Assembly (NCBI GenBank): GCA_945897545.1
Contig: CAMDGJ010000107.1
Coordinates: 1 to 9,445, forward strand
Source: Flavobacterium psychrophilum
Lineage (GTDB): Bacteria; Bacteroidota; Bacteroidia; Flavobacteriales; Flavobacteriaceae
DNA: 9,445 nt
Direction: 5' to 3'
The position numbers were made by a program, and so were the translations under genes. The notes below the pieces were generated by a model. The model did not search any database. It was given only the letters and a program-made list of their open reading frames with translations, and had not been told where the DNA came from. Below, one piece after another: positions 1 through 6,445 of this stretch (within the stretch, counting starts at the first letter, position 1; every line of letters begins with the position of its first letter).

Positions 1-161
1 TTTGGTTTAAAATCTCCCTTGTTCGGATCGAATTCATAAACATAAATTCCTTTGCTTTCACAGCTTTTGGTATAAGTACCAACAATTAAATTGAATTTGT
101 TTTCCTGTGCTTGAGAGGAACTAAAAACGAAAGCGGAAAGAATGATAAAAAAAATTTTCAT
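1..161 (-). CDS. Lactonase family protein (6-phosphogluconolactonase-like beta-propeller), N-terminal part
   Basis: The gene runs off the left edge; only its first 53 codons are present, read leftward from an ATG at 161. An in-frame TAA two codons upstream fixes the start. Residues 1-18 form a signal peptide (two Lys/Ile-Phe residues, then a hydrophobic run ending SSSQAQ), so export to the periplasm or beyond is expected. The mature start has a GTYT motif at residues 28-31, followed by a Gly-Ile-Tyr-Val-Tyr strand and FDPNKG. This is the first blade of the seven-bladed lactonase propeller (Pfam PF10282 family), whose members usually have about 350-390 residues. The family includes cytosolic 6-phosphogluconolactonase Pgl, but the exported Bacteroidota members act on unknown, perhaps sugar-derived, lactones. 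The assignment rests on the N-terminus alone. It is divergent from the BatA-like gene. Confidence 0.75.
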   Translation of the reverse strand, partial: MKIFFIILSAFVFSSSQAQENKFNLIVGTYTKSCESKGIYVYEFDPNKGDFKP

Positions 162-236
162 TATTTAAATTTATAGTTGAAAAACAAATATAAGTAGTTT
201 GGATAATAATTCCATTATTATGCAAACAAAAATTTA

Positions 237-244
237 CAAATATA
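237..244 (-). promoter_or_regulatory. Candidate -7 box for the leftward lactonase gene
   Basis: On the minus strand this reads TATATTTG, a full match to the Bacteroidota TAnnTTTG -7 consensus, with a TTTG at 264-261 as a possible -33 element 16 nt upstream. It predicts a leader of about 70 nt. A second identical TATATTTG lies at 192-185, nearer the start codon but without a good -33 partner. Which one is used cannot be decided from sequence. Confidence 0.35.
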
Positions 245-268
245 GACTTACAATTATCTACAAATTTG

Positions 269-276
269 TATTTTTG
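269..276 (+). promoter_or_regulatory. Candidate -7 box for the BatA-like gene
   Basis: TATTTTTG fits TAnnTTTG. It would start transcription near 283 and give a leader of about 55 nt. The -33 element is weak: only TTA triplets are found at suitable distance. The box sits directly beside the minus-strand -33 candidate inside the palindrome CAAATTTG, so the two divergent promoters would overlap. Confidence 0.4.
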
Positions 277-338
277 AAAAATGAAATTCACTGAACATCT
301 CTGATGATGTCATATTGTGAAGTAAACTTAACACCAGA

Positions 339-2279
339 ATGCAATTCAAACACCCAGAAATTCTCTATTTTCTCTTTTTACTGGTTATACCAATTCTGGT
401 TCATTTGTTTCAATTGCGACGTTTCAAAAAGGAATATTTCACGAATGTCCGCTTTCTGAAAGAACTTTCCATTCAAACCAGAAAGAGTTCCAAAATCAAG
501 AAATGGCTGCTTTTGGCCACTCGTTTACTTTTTCTAACCTGCATTATTATTGCTTTTGCACAACCTTTTTTCAAAGCTAAAGACACCAAAAACAGTTCGA
601 ACGAAATGTACATCGTTTTGGACAATTCCTACTCGATGCAAGCCAAAGGTCAAAAAGGAGAATTACTAAAAAGGGCCGTTCAGGAATTGCTCGAAAACAC
701 ACCCGAAAACCAAACCTTTTCTTTGATTACCAATTCCGAAACTTTTTGGAACACGGACATCAAATCCATTCGAACAGAATTACAAAACCTAAAATACAGC
801 GCTTTATCCTTTCAATTGGAAAGCGCAATGGCAAAAATAAAATCTAGAAAATCAGCATTTAACAAAGATATTGTTGTGATTACAGATGGAATTGGTTTAG
901 AATCGAAACAATTAAAAAGTATAGACATCGATTTTAACACCTACTTTATTATTCCAAAAGCAGAAAACGAAAACAACGCTTCGATTGACAGTGTTTTTAT
1001 TCATCAAACTTTGGATGATTTTTATGAAATTGGTTTAAAATTATGCGCTTTTGGCGAAAAAGACAAACAGATTCCAGTCGCTTTGTACAATCAAAACAAA
1101 CTGATTGCAAAGACTCTGACTAAACTGGAAACCAAAGATAAAACCATTTATTTCACCATTCCGAAAAAGGATTTCCACGGTTATGTTTCTATTACTGATA
1201 GCAGATTAGAATACGATAACAACTTGTATTTTAGTATTTCAAAACCTGAAAAAATTAATGTAATCAGTATTGGACAACCCGAAAAATCGAATTTTTTGTC
1301 TCGAATTTACACCAATGACGAATTCAATTTCAATAATTTTGCTATTGAAAATCTGGATTATAACTCCCTCGAAGATCAAGATGCAATCGTCTTGAACGAA
1401 CTCGATGAAATACCACAAGCACTTCAAACTACCTTGAAATCTTTTGTCGAAAAAGGAGGAAACCTCATAATTATTCCTTCGGCGAAAAATGCTATTGCAA
1501 ATCTAAATCCGTTTTTGAAAATCTTTGGAAACATCCAATTCAAATCTTTGGAGAACAAAGAAAAATTAGTCACAAAAATCAACTTCAATCATCCACTATT
1601 TAATGGAGTATTCGAAAATAAAATCAATAATTTTCAATATCCAAAAACAAAAAATTATTTTTCAATAGTTGGCTCCAATCCAGCAGCTTTGTATTATGAA
1701 GACCAAACTGCGTTTTTAACTTCCATTAACAATTTTACCGCAACTTCGGGATCGTCAGTTTATATTTTTGCTGCTTCAATAAACGTAGAAAACTCAAATT
1801 TTCAACAATCGCCATTAATTGTTCCTACTTTTTACAAAATGGCGCTAAATAATCAAAATAATGGAGTGAGTGCTATTACTATTGGAAATAATATTCCTTT
1901 TTTAGTTGATGTAAATTTGTCTAAAGACGACATTTTAAATGTCAAAAACGACGCTGAAACATTTATTCCAGTGCAACAGATGCTGAACAATAAAGTAAAA
2001 ATGACTTTTAACGATTTGCCCGTCCAAGCAGGTAATTTTGGAATTTATAATCAAAACGAACGTTTGCAAAACATCAGTTTTAACTACAACAGAACCGAGA
2101 GTGATTTGGCTCAAGCCAATGAAAATGTTCTTTCTAACTATAAAACTATCGATTCTATTAGCACAGTTTTCGATACCTTACAAACCGACCGAACCGACAA
2201 TCAAATTTGGAAATGGTTTGTTATATTTGCATTGCTTTTTCTGCTAACTGAAATGGCAATTATACGATTCGTGAAATAA
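339..2279 (+). CDS. BatA domain-containing membrane protein with VWA-like domain
   Basis: A 646-residue protein with the N-terminal double-transmembrane (BatA/aerotolerance) module: helix 1 at about residues 8-24, the conserved HLFQLRRFKKEYFTNVRFL stretch, then helix 2 at about 56-76 ending FAQPFF. A von Willebrand A-like segment follows, with a MIDAS-type D95-N-S97-Y-S99 motif and a TDG at 182-184. Residues 345-382 (DQDAIVLNELDE, then a Gly-Gly and a hydrophobic strand) resemble the class I glutamine amidotransferase-like fold often found in these proteins. The C-terminus is a single helix at about 624-643. Expected topology: inner-membrane anchored with the large domain in the periplasm. 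Related proteins usually sit in Bat operons with a MoxR ATPase; here neither MoxR nor BatB/C/D is nearby, so this is the stand-alone type. Its role is unknown. Convention gives it no reliable symbol. Confidence 0.85.
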   Translation: MQFKHPEILYFLFLLVIPILVHLFQLRRFKKEYFTNVRFLKELSIQTRKSSKIKKWLLLATRLLFLTCIIIAFAQPFFKAKDTKNSSNEMYIVLDNSYSMQAKGQKGELLKRAVQELLENTPENQTFSLITNSETFWNTDIKSIRTELQNLKYSALSFQLESAMAKIKSRKSAFNKDIVVITDGIGLESKQLKSIDIDFNTYFIIPKAENENNASIDSVFIHQTLDDFYEIGLKLCAFGEKDKQIPVALYNQNKLIAKTLTKLETKDKTIYFTIPKKDFHGYVSITDSRLEYDNNLYFSISKPEKINVISIGQPEKSNFLSRIYTNDEFNFNNFAIENLDYNSLEDQDAIVLNELDEIPQALQTTLKSFVEKGGNLIIIPSAKNAIANLNPFLKIFGNIQFKSLENKEKLVTKINFNHPLFNGVFENKINNFQYPKTKNYFSIVGSNPAALYYEDQTAFLTSINNFTATSGSSVYIFAASINVENSNFQQSPLIVPTFYKMALNNQNNGVSAITIGNNIPFLVDVNLSKDDILNVKNDAETFIPVQQMLNNKVKMTFNDLPVQAGNFGIYNQNERLQNISFNYNRTESDLAQANENVLSNYKTIDSISTVFDTLQTDRTDNQIWKWFVIFALLFLLTEMAIIRFVK

Positions 2280-2312
2280 AAACGTTGGATGCAATTAAAA
2301 TAAAAAACAGAA

Positions 2313-2441
2313 TTAAACACATAGAAACATTGAAAAAAAGAATGAGATAGCCCAATTCTTGGGTTCGCATAGCTATAATTTTCTCTAATAAAGTGAAACG
2401 CCTTTTTTAGTTATTTTAAAACTATGTTTCTATGCGTTTAA
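2313..2441. repeat. Intergenic inverted-repeat element, 18-bp ends
   Basis: The ends, 2313-2330 and 2424-2441, are inverted copies matching at 17 of 18 positions (left arm core CACATAGAAACAT). The inside adds further short complementary pieces: an A-run at 2333-2339 against CCTTTTTT at 2401-2408, and a small CCCAA/TTGGG hairpin at 2351-2363. The whole gap between the BatA-like gene and the dihydroorotase homologue could fold into one long imperfect hairpin. No coding sequence and no target-site duplication is evident. I associate arms of this CATAGAAACATAG type with repeated intergenic elements in Flavobacterium, but that is memory and not a search. It may work as a terminator/processing structure or be a mobile palindromic unit. 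Confidence 0.7.
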
Positions 2442-2483
2442 AAATTGAATTTCACCCACAGGTTCAAATACTAAATAAATACT

Positions 2484-3749
2484 ATGAACACAATCATCCG
2501 GGAAGCCAAAATTATCGATTCAGAAAGTCCTTTTCACAACAAGATTGTAGATCTTTTAATTGTTGATGGTATTATCAAAAAAATAGGAACTTCGCTTCCC
2601 AACACGGATAATGCTAACGAAGTAAAACTTGACAATTTACACATTTCCCAAGGTTGGTTTGATAGCAGTGTTTCCCTTGGCGAACCCGGTTTTGAGGATC
2701 GGGAAACCATTTCAAATGGCTTAAATGTTGCAGCACGAAGCGGTTTTACTGCCATTGCTTTGCAACCCAACTCCTACCCGATTATTGACAATCAATCGCA
2801 AATAAATTTTGTAAAAAATAAAGCCAATGGTTTTGCCACTGAGCTTTTTCCAATTGGTGCCTTGACCAAAGGAAGTGAAGGAAAAAATATGGCGGAATTG
2901 TTCGATATGAAAAATGCAGGTGCTGTTGCTTTTGGCGATTACAACACTAGTTTAGACAATGCCAATTTACTAAAAATAGCTTTGCAATACGTTCAGGATT
3001 TTGAGGGATTGGTCATTGCATACGCCCAAGATTCAAACATCAAAGGAAATGGTGTTGCCAATGAAGGAATAGTTTCAACCAAATTAGGTTTGAAAGGAAT
3101 TCCAAACCTAGCCGAAGAATTGCAAGTCGCCAGAAATTTATTTTTACTTGAATATACCGGTGGAAAATTGCATATTCCAACCATTTCTACAGCGAAATCA
3201 GTAGCGTTAATCAAAGAAGCCAAATCCAAAGGATTAAACGTTACCTGTAGCGTTTCCGTGCATCATTTGGTTTTAACAGATGCAACATTAGAAGGCTTCG
3301 ATACGAGGTACAAAGTTTCTCCACCCTTGCGAACTGAAGCTGATAGACAAGCACTACTTGCTGGAATTCTAGACAATACAATCGATATGATTACTTCGGA
3401 TCATAACCCAATAGATATAGAGCATAAAAAAATGGAATTTGACCTGGCCAAGGACGGAACTATTGGTTTAGAAAGTGCCTTCGGAGCCTTGCTAACAGTT
3501 TTACCACTTGAAAAAGTAGTAGAAAAACTGACCGCAGGAAAAACAACATTTTGCCCTGAAGTTTCGCGAGAAAACTATAGTATTGCCGAAGGTAAAAAAG
3601 CTAATATTACTTTGTTCAATCCCGATGGAAAAAGTGTTTTTTCTAAAGAAAATATAGTGTCAAAATCGAAGAATTCTGCATTTCTTGGAGTTGAAATAAA
3701 TGGAAAAGTATATGGGATTTTCAATCAGGGGAAACTAGTTTTAGGTTAA
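2484..3749 (+). CDS. Dihydroorotase-family protein (amidohydrolase fold), probably non-catalytic
   Basis: A 421-residue protein aligned along its length with class I dihydroorotase, the third step of pyrimidine synthesis. Kept family landmarks: GEPGFEDRETI (66-76), QPNSYP (95-100), VTCSVSVHHLVLTD (253-266), KVSPPLRTEADR (277-288) and TSDHNP (304-309). The metal site is largely gone. The HxH of the usual DxHxHxREPG motif is S62-V-S64 and the substrate-binding Arg is Gly66. The His of the usual HAED segment is Tyr180 (AYAQD). The His of HVST is Thr233 (PTIST). Only Asp152 and Asp306 remain of the usual ligands. This resembles the PyrC-prime (pyrX) type, an inactive homologue that in some bacteria is a structural partner of aspartate transcarbamoylase. 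Automatic pipelines would call it PyrC. A true dihydroorotase should exist elsewhere in the genome. The start ATG lies 42 nt beyond the upstream inverted repeat. Confidence 0.85.
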   Translation: MNTIIREAKIIDSESPFHNKIVDLLIVDGIIKKIGTSLPNTDNANEVKLDNLHISQGWFDSSVSLGEPGFEDRETISNGLNVAARSGFTAIALQPNSYPIIDNQSQINFVKNKANGFATELFPIGALTKGSEGKNMAELFDMKNAGAVAFGDYNTSLDNANLLKIALQYVQDFEGLVIAYAQDSNIKGNGVANEGIVSTKLGLKGIPNLAEELQVARNLFLLEYTGGKLHIPTISTAKSVALIKEAKSKGLNVTCSVSVHHLVLTDATLEGFDTRYKVSPPLRTEADRQALLAGILDNTIDMITSDHNPIDIEHKKMEFDLAKDGTIGLESAFGALLTVLPLEKVVEKLTAGKTTFCPEVSRENYSIAEGKKANITLFNPDGKSVFSKENIVSKSKNSAFLGVEINGKVYGIFNQGKLVLG

Positions 3750-3756
3750 AATTTAA

Positions 3757-3857
3757 ACACAAGGTGCACGAAGAAGGCACAAAGAACACTATTAACAATT
3801 ATCTAAATAAACACTTTGTGAACTTCGTGTAAAACCTTTGTGAACTTTGTGGTTAAA
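3757..3857. repeat. Intergenic composite repeat, inverted and direct copies of a CACAAAGTTCACGAAG-like unit
   Basis: Nearly the whole gap between the dihydroorotase homologue and the next gene is repetitive. CTTTGTGAACTTCGTG at 3814-3829 recurs as CTTTGTGAACTTTGTG at 3836-3851 (15 of 16 identical). Its inverted counterpart is CACGAAG at 3767-3773 plus GCACAAAG at 3777-3784, with an extra AAGG-type insertion between them, so a stem of about 15 pairs around a loop near 3785-3813 can form. The element ends about 10 nt before the next ATG. Words of this type recur between genes in Flavobacterium as far as I recall. No open reading frame or IS features lie inside. It could act as transcript-stabilising structure or be passive repetitive DNA. 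Confidence 0.65.
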
Positions 3858-3862
3858 TAAAA

Positions 3863-4195
3863 ATGGAAAACAACAGCATCGAAAAAGGAAAAACAGCGGC
3901 CATAACAAGCTATATTTTAATAATTGGAGTTTTTATTGCTATGTCAATGAATTCGGGAGAAGACAAAAATTCATTTGCTTCATTCCACATTCGTCAAGCA
4001 TTGGGTTTATCGCTAACTTTTATCTCGTTAGGACTAATCATCAGTAATTTTGATAGTCCGATGATTTCGATATCTATGTGGGTTTTTCTTTCTGTTTTAT
4101 GGACATACGGAATTTTTAGCGCCATCAATGGACAAACAAAACCAATTCCATTATTAGGAACTTATTTCCAAAAATGGTTTGAAAATATATCTTAA
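3863..4195 (+). CDS. Small DUF4870/Tic20-like membrane protein
   Basis: A 110-residue protein with three predicted membrane helices, at about residues 13-30, 46-62 and 68-88. Between helices 1 and 2 is FASFHIRQALGL (38-49), the signature region of the DUF4870/Tic20-like family, where the phrase FHxRQ(A/S) is highly conserved. The C-terminus reads PLLGTYFQKWF (96-106), also typical. The family is found widely in bacteria as small inner-membrane proteins of unknown biochemical function. Its distant likeness to chloroplast Tic20 does not establish a transport role. The start ATG follows the repeat element closely. The stop is only 4 nt before the esterase ATG, so the two are surely cotranscribed and probably translationally coupled. 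The short length matches the family. Confidence 0.75.
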   Translation: MENNSIEKGKTAAITSYILIIGVFIAMSMNSGEDKNSFASFHIRQALGLSLTFISLGLIISNFDSPMISISMWVFLSVLWTYGIFSAINGQTKPIPLLGTYFQKWFENIS

Positions 4196-4199
4196 TTTA

Positions 4200-4841
4200 A
4201 TGAATTTATCACTCGAATACCTCATAAAAGAGCCCAAAATAAAATTGGATAAAAATCCACTTTTACTCTTAATCCACGGTTACGGTAGTAACGAAGAAGA
4301 TTTGTTCTCTTTTGCGACGGAACTACCGGATGAATACTATATTGTTTCGGCTCGTGCACCTTATAATCTGCAATACGGAAGTTATGCCTGGTATGCCATC
4401 AACTTTGATGCCGAACAAAACAAGTTTTCCGACAATGATCAAGCTAGAACTTCAAGAGATTTAATTGCAAAATTCATTGACGAACTGGTTGCAAATTACA
4501 CAATTGATGCTTCGAATGTAACTTTGATTGGCTTTAGCCAAGGTACAATTTTAAGTTATGCTGTAGCGCTTTCACATCCTGAAAAAGTGCAAAGAGTGGT
4601 GGCAATGAGTGGTTATATCAATCCAGAAATTATCGAAGAAAATTATCTAAAAAATTCATTCTCCAATCTTAAAATATTCACTTCCCACGGAACGGTCGAC
4701 CAAGTAATACCCGTAGAATGGGGCCGTAAGGCAAAACCTTTTCTGGATAATTTAGGAATAGAAACGACATACAAGGAATATCCAATTGGGCACGGAGTCT
4801 CTCCACAAAATTTTTATGATTTCACGAATTGGCTACTTTGA
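4200..4841 (+). CDS. Alpha/beta hydrolase, phospholipase/carboxylesterase family
   Basis: A 213-residue cytosolic serine hydrolase. Visible landmarks: oxyanion-hole motif HGYGSNEEDL (26-35), RAPY (52-55), the nucleophile elbow GFSQG with Ser113, the acid Asp167 in HGTVDQVIP, and the base His198 in GHGVS. This pattern matches the YpfH/carboxylesterase 2-type family (Pfam Abhydrolase_2), small esterases hydrolysing short acyl esters or lysophospholipid-like substrates; the natural substrate is not predictable. I chose the ATG at 4200. An upstream in-frame TTG at 4179 would overlap the preceding gene and add MKIYLNL, which the family does not need. It ends the plus-strand run of genes; a heptad repeat array starts 3 nt after the stop and a terminator follows about 80 nt later. 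No signal peptide is seen. Confidence 0.85.
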   Translation: MNLSLEYLIKEPKIKLDKNPLLLLIHGYGSNEEDLFSFATELPDEYYIVSARAPYNLQYGSYAWYAINFDAEQNKFSDNDQARTSRDLIAKFIDELVANYTIDASNVTLIGFSQGTILSYAVALSHPEKVQRVVAMSGYINPEIIEENYLKNSFSNLKIFTSHGTVDQVIPVEWGRKAKPFLDNLGIETTYKEYPIGHGVSPQNFYDFTNWLL

Positions 4842-4843
4842 GG

Positions 4844-4920
4844 AAGTTAGAGGTTAGAAGTTAGAAGTTAGAGGTTAGAGGTTAGAAGTTAGAAGTTAAA
4901 AACTAGCAGTTAGCAATTAG
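4844..4920. repeat. Tandem heptanucleotide array, RRGTTAG units
   Basis: Eleven contiguous 7-nt units: AAGTTAG, AGGTTAG, AAGTTAG twice, AGGTTAG twice, AAGTTAG, AAGTTAA, then degenerate AAACTAG, CAGTTAG and CAATTAG. It starts 3 nt after the esterase stop codon and ends just before the terminator stem. Copies decay toward the right end. TAG recurs in all three forward frames, and TAA in the reverse frames of the intact units, so the array cannot be coding. The same unit, in the same orientation, makes the array at 8454-8537. Confidence 0.95.
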
Positions 4921-4921
4921 C

Positions 4922-4969
4922 AAAAAAAACGAAAACGTCTTGAGAAATCAAGAGGTTTTCGTTTTTTTT
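4922..4969. terminator. Strong bidirectional intrinsic terminator
   Basis: An inverted repeat with A8 on the left and T8 on the right. The stem is ACGAAAAC (4929-4936) with GTTTTCGT (4955-4962), a G-G mismatch (4937/4954), then TCTTGA (4938-4943) with TCAAGA (4948-4953) closing a GAAA loop. The T-run in both directions suits termination of the plus-strand esterase transcript and the opposing minus-strand transcript ending at 5065. Confidence 0.9.
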
Positions 4970-4992
4970 ACACATAAATGTTTACCATTCCT

Positions 4993-5061
4993 AATCTGAC
5001 CCGAGCGATAGCAAAAGGGCGAAGCAAATCTGAAATCTGAAATTTGAAATCTGAAATCTGA
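4993..5061. repeat. Second heptanucleotide array, AATCTGA units, with a GC-rich inset
   Basis: Five contiguous 7-nt units at 5027-5061 (AATCTGA twice, AATTTGA, AATCTGA twice) end 3 nt before the last base of the minus-strand gene's stop codon at 5065. A sixth isolated AATCTGA lies at 4993-4999. Between them, 5000-5026 is a 27-nt segment with 16 G/C bases, strikingly richer than its surroundings (CCCGAGCGATAGC at its left). The arrangement looks like a heptad array with a foreign piece inside it. It sits in the 3' region of the minus-strand pair. Confidence 0.85.
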
Positions 5062-5064
5062 ACA

Positions 5065-5565
5065 CTATTTTTGGTAAATCAAGGATTGAAATGTTTCGAA
5101 AGAAACCGTTTCATCCTCATTGACAAAATACTTTATTAAAACTTCACCCCAATATTCTCCGTCGCTGAAATCAGCAATAATCCAGCGGTGATTCAAGATT
5201 CTCACTTTATTAATGATGAATTTATTGGCACCAATTTGATCTTGGCCAACGTATGGATTTCCTTTGGGATTGGCGTTAAAATCCATTAACTTTTCGGTTA
5301 CAAAAGGCATCAATTTTTCGATTTGAATCGTTTTTGTTGCTGTATCAGGATTAAAATAATTCTGTGCATTTTCGTTCTTTTCCAATGAAAAATAATTGGC
5401 ATCCGTAAGTTTCTCAGTTATGGAATTCAAATTATTCTTCCATTTTTTCTCTTTATTTGCAAATCGGTTTTCTTCAAAATCCAGTTTCTTACTGAAATAC
5501 ATAAAGGTAAAAACATTCAAAAGCAGCGCAAGAATAAAAAGGTAAAGCATCAATGATTTTTTCAT
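5065..5565 (-). CDS. Membrane-anchored protein of unknown function
   Basis: I do not recognise a named family. The 166-residue product starts MKKS and has one hydrophobic helix at about residues 5-23, followed by a charged, probably helical stretch (about 26-60, rich in Lys, Glu and Asn) and a compact C-terminal part with strands around residues 115-165 (KFIINKVRILNHRWIIADF, then DGEYWGEVLIKYFV). There is no cysteine, so it is not a lipoprotein; the helix is either an uncleaved anchor or a signal peptide, leaving the rest outside the cytoplasm. The overall pattern suggests a small alpha+beta domain. It lies 12 nt downstream of the metallo-hydrolase gene on the same strand and is almost certainly cotranscribed with it. 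Stop is TAG. Confidence 0.75.
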   Translation of the reverse strand: MKKSLMLYLFILALLLNVFTFMYFSKKLDFEENRFANKEKKWKNNLNSITEKLTDANYFSLEKNENAQNYFNPDTATKTIQIEKLMPFVTEKLMDFNANPKGNPYVGQDQIGANKFIINKVRILNHRWIIADFSDGEYWGEVLIKYFVNEDETVSFETFQSLIYQK

Positions 5566-5577
5566 TTCTTAATTGTA

Positions 5578-6342
5578 TTAAATAGTGATTTCCAAGTTGT
5601 CGTAAGCCAAATAAACATTTTTTGGAAGCTTCTTTTGAACTTCCTCGTGAAAACCTAATATATGGCTGATATGCGTAATATAAGATTTTTCAGGTTTAAC
5701 CAAGGCAATAAAATCCAAAGCTTCCTGCAAATTAAAATGGGTTGAATGTGGTTCTTCCCGCAGCGCGTTAACCACCAAAACTTTTAGATTTTTTAATTTT
5801 TCTAATTCATTTTGCTCCACTGTTTTAACATCTGTCAAGTAAGCAAAGTCATCAATTCTGTATCCAAAAACTTGAAGATTTCCGTGCATCACGTTGATGG
5901 GAATTACAGTTTTATTTCCAATAGAAAAAGGATGATTATTAATAACTTCAATCGTTTTAACAGAAGGAGCTCCAGGATATTTGTTTTCGGTTTCAAAAAT
6001 ATAATCGAATCTTTTTTTAAGATTATCAATAACTCGCTGATGAGCGTAAATTGGAATATCTCCTTGCTTAAAAAAAAATGGACGAATATCATCCAAACCC
6101 GCAGTATGATCTGCATGCTCGTGAGTGTATAAAATTCCGTCTACCTTTTGACAGTTTGAAGTGAGCATTTGCTGTCTAAAATCTGGTCCACAATCAATCA
6201 AATAGGAATGATTATTCCAAGTTATCCAGACCGAAACTCGGAGCCTTTTATCCTTAAAATCAGTACTTTGACACACCGAATGATTACTGCCAATTACCGG
6301 AATTCCTTGTGATGTGCCAGTCCCTAAAAAATATACATTCAT
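5578..6342 (-). CDS. MBL-fold metallo-hydrolase, PhnP/RNase Z-like
   Basis: A 254-residue cytosolic protein with the whole metallo-beta-lactamase core. N-terminal GTGTSQGIP (7-15) is the usual opening of PhnP-like members. The zinc motif is T-H74-E-H76-A-D78-H79. Further ligands are His153 in VMHG, Asp171 in YLTD, and a His in THISH (223-227). Cys24 in HSVC and Asp54 in IDCGPDF also match the PhnP-like group. PhnP is a cyclic phosphate phosphodiesterase of phosphonate use, but no phn gene is here, and Bacteroidota members of this subgroup are stand-alone, so a phosphodiesterase on a nucleotide or sugar cyclic phosphate is a reasonable guess only. Length is normal (about 250). The ATG at 6342 gives the expected MNVYFLGTGTS start. 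It heads a two-gene minus-strand transcript. Confidence 0.85.
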   Translation of the reverse strand: MNVYFLGTGTSQGIPVIGSNHSVCQSTDFKDKRLRVSVWITWNNHSYLIDCGPDFRQQMLTSNCQKVDGILYTHEHADHTAGLDDIRPFFFKQGDIPIYAHQRVIDNLKKRFDYIFETENKYPGAPSVKTIEVINNHPFSIGNKTVIPINVMHGNLQVFGYRIDDFAYLTDVKTVEQNELEKLKNLKVLVVNALREEPHSTHFNLQEALDFIALVKPEKSYITHISHILGFHEEVQKKLPKNVYLAYDNLEITI

Positions 6343-6369
6343 CTAGCACAATATTTGTTGATTATTTTA

Positions 6370-6377
6370 CAAAAATA
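6370..6377 (-). promoter_or_regulatory. Candidate -7 box for the metallo-hydrolase gene
   Basis: The minus strand reads TATTTTTG, matching TAnnTTTG, and would give a leader of about 20 nt. No TTG is found at the right distance upstream, so the -33 element is weak or absent. It lies 34 nt from the opposing plus-strand box at 6412-6419. Confidence 0.45.
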
Positions 6378-6411
6378 GCATTATTTCTCTTTCATTAGAA
6401 ACCTATTTTAG

Positions 6412-6419
6412 TAACTTTG
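6412..6419 (+). promoter_or_regulatory. Candidate -7 box for the 486-residue protein gene
   Basis: TAACTTTG matches TAnnTTTG exactly and is the commonest form of the Bacteroidota -7 element. Transcription would begin near 6426, leaving a leader of about 20 nt before the ATG at 6446. The -33 TTG is not obvious (only pyrimidine-rich CTTTC near 6388-6393). Confidence 0.5.
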
Positions 6420-6445
6420 CTAGAAATAAGCCCAATTTAATATAA

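Noticed and set aside
281..304. A seven-codon upstream ORF in the BatA-like leader
   Set aside because: An ATG with a nearby stop is expected by chance in AT-rich sequence, the predicted transcription start falls at the same place, and there is no sign of attenuation.
339..2279. Part of a full Bat/MoxR operon
   Set aside because: No MoxR ATPase or other Bat gene is present in the neighbouring sequence; the flanking genes are unrelated.
4179..4199. An upstream TTG start for the esterase
   Set aside because: It overlaps the end of the preceding gene and adds seven residues the family does not need; the ATG at 4200 is 4 nt after the previous stop.
5812..6132. A 106-codon plus-strand frame inside the metallo-hydrolase gene
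   Set aside because: It is antisense to a gene with complete family motifs and its translation shows no recognisable domain.
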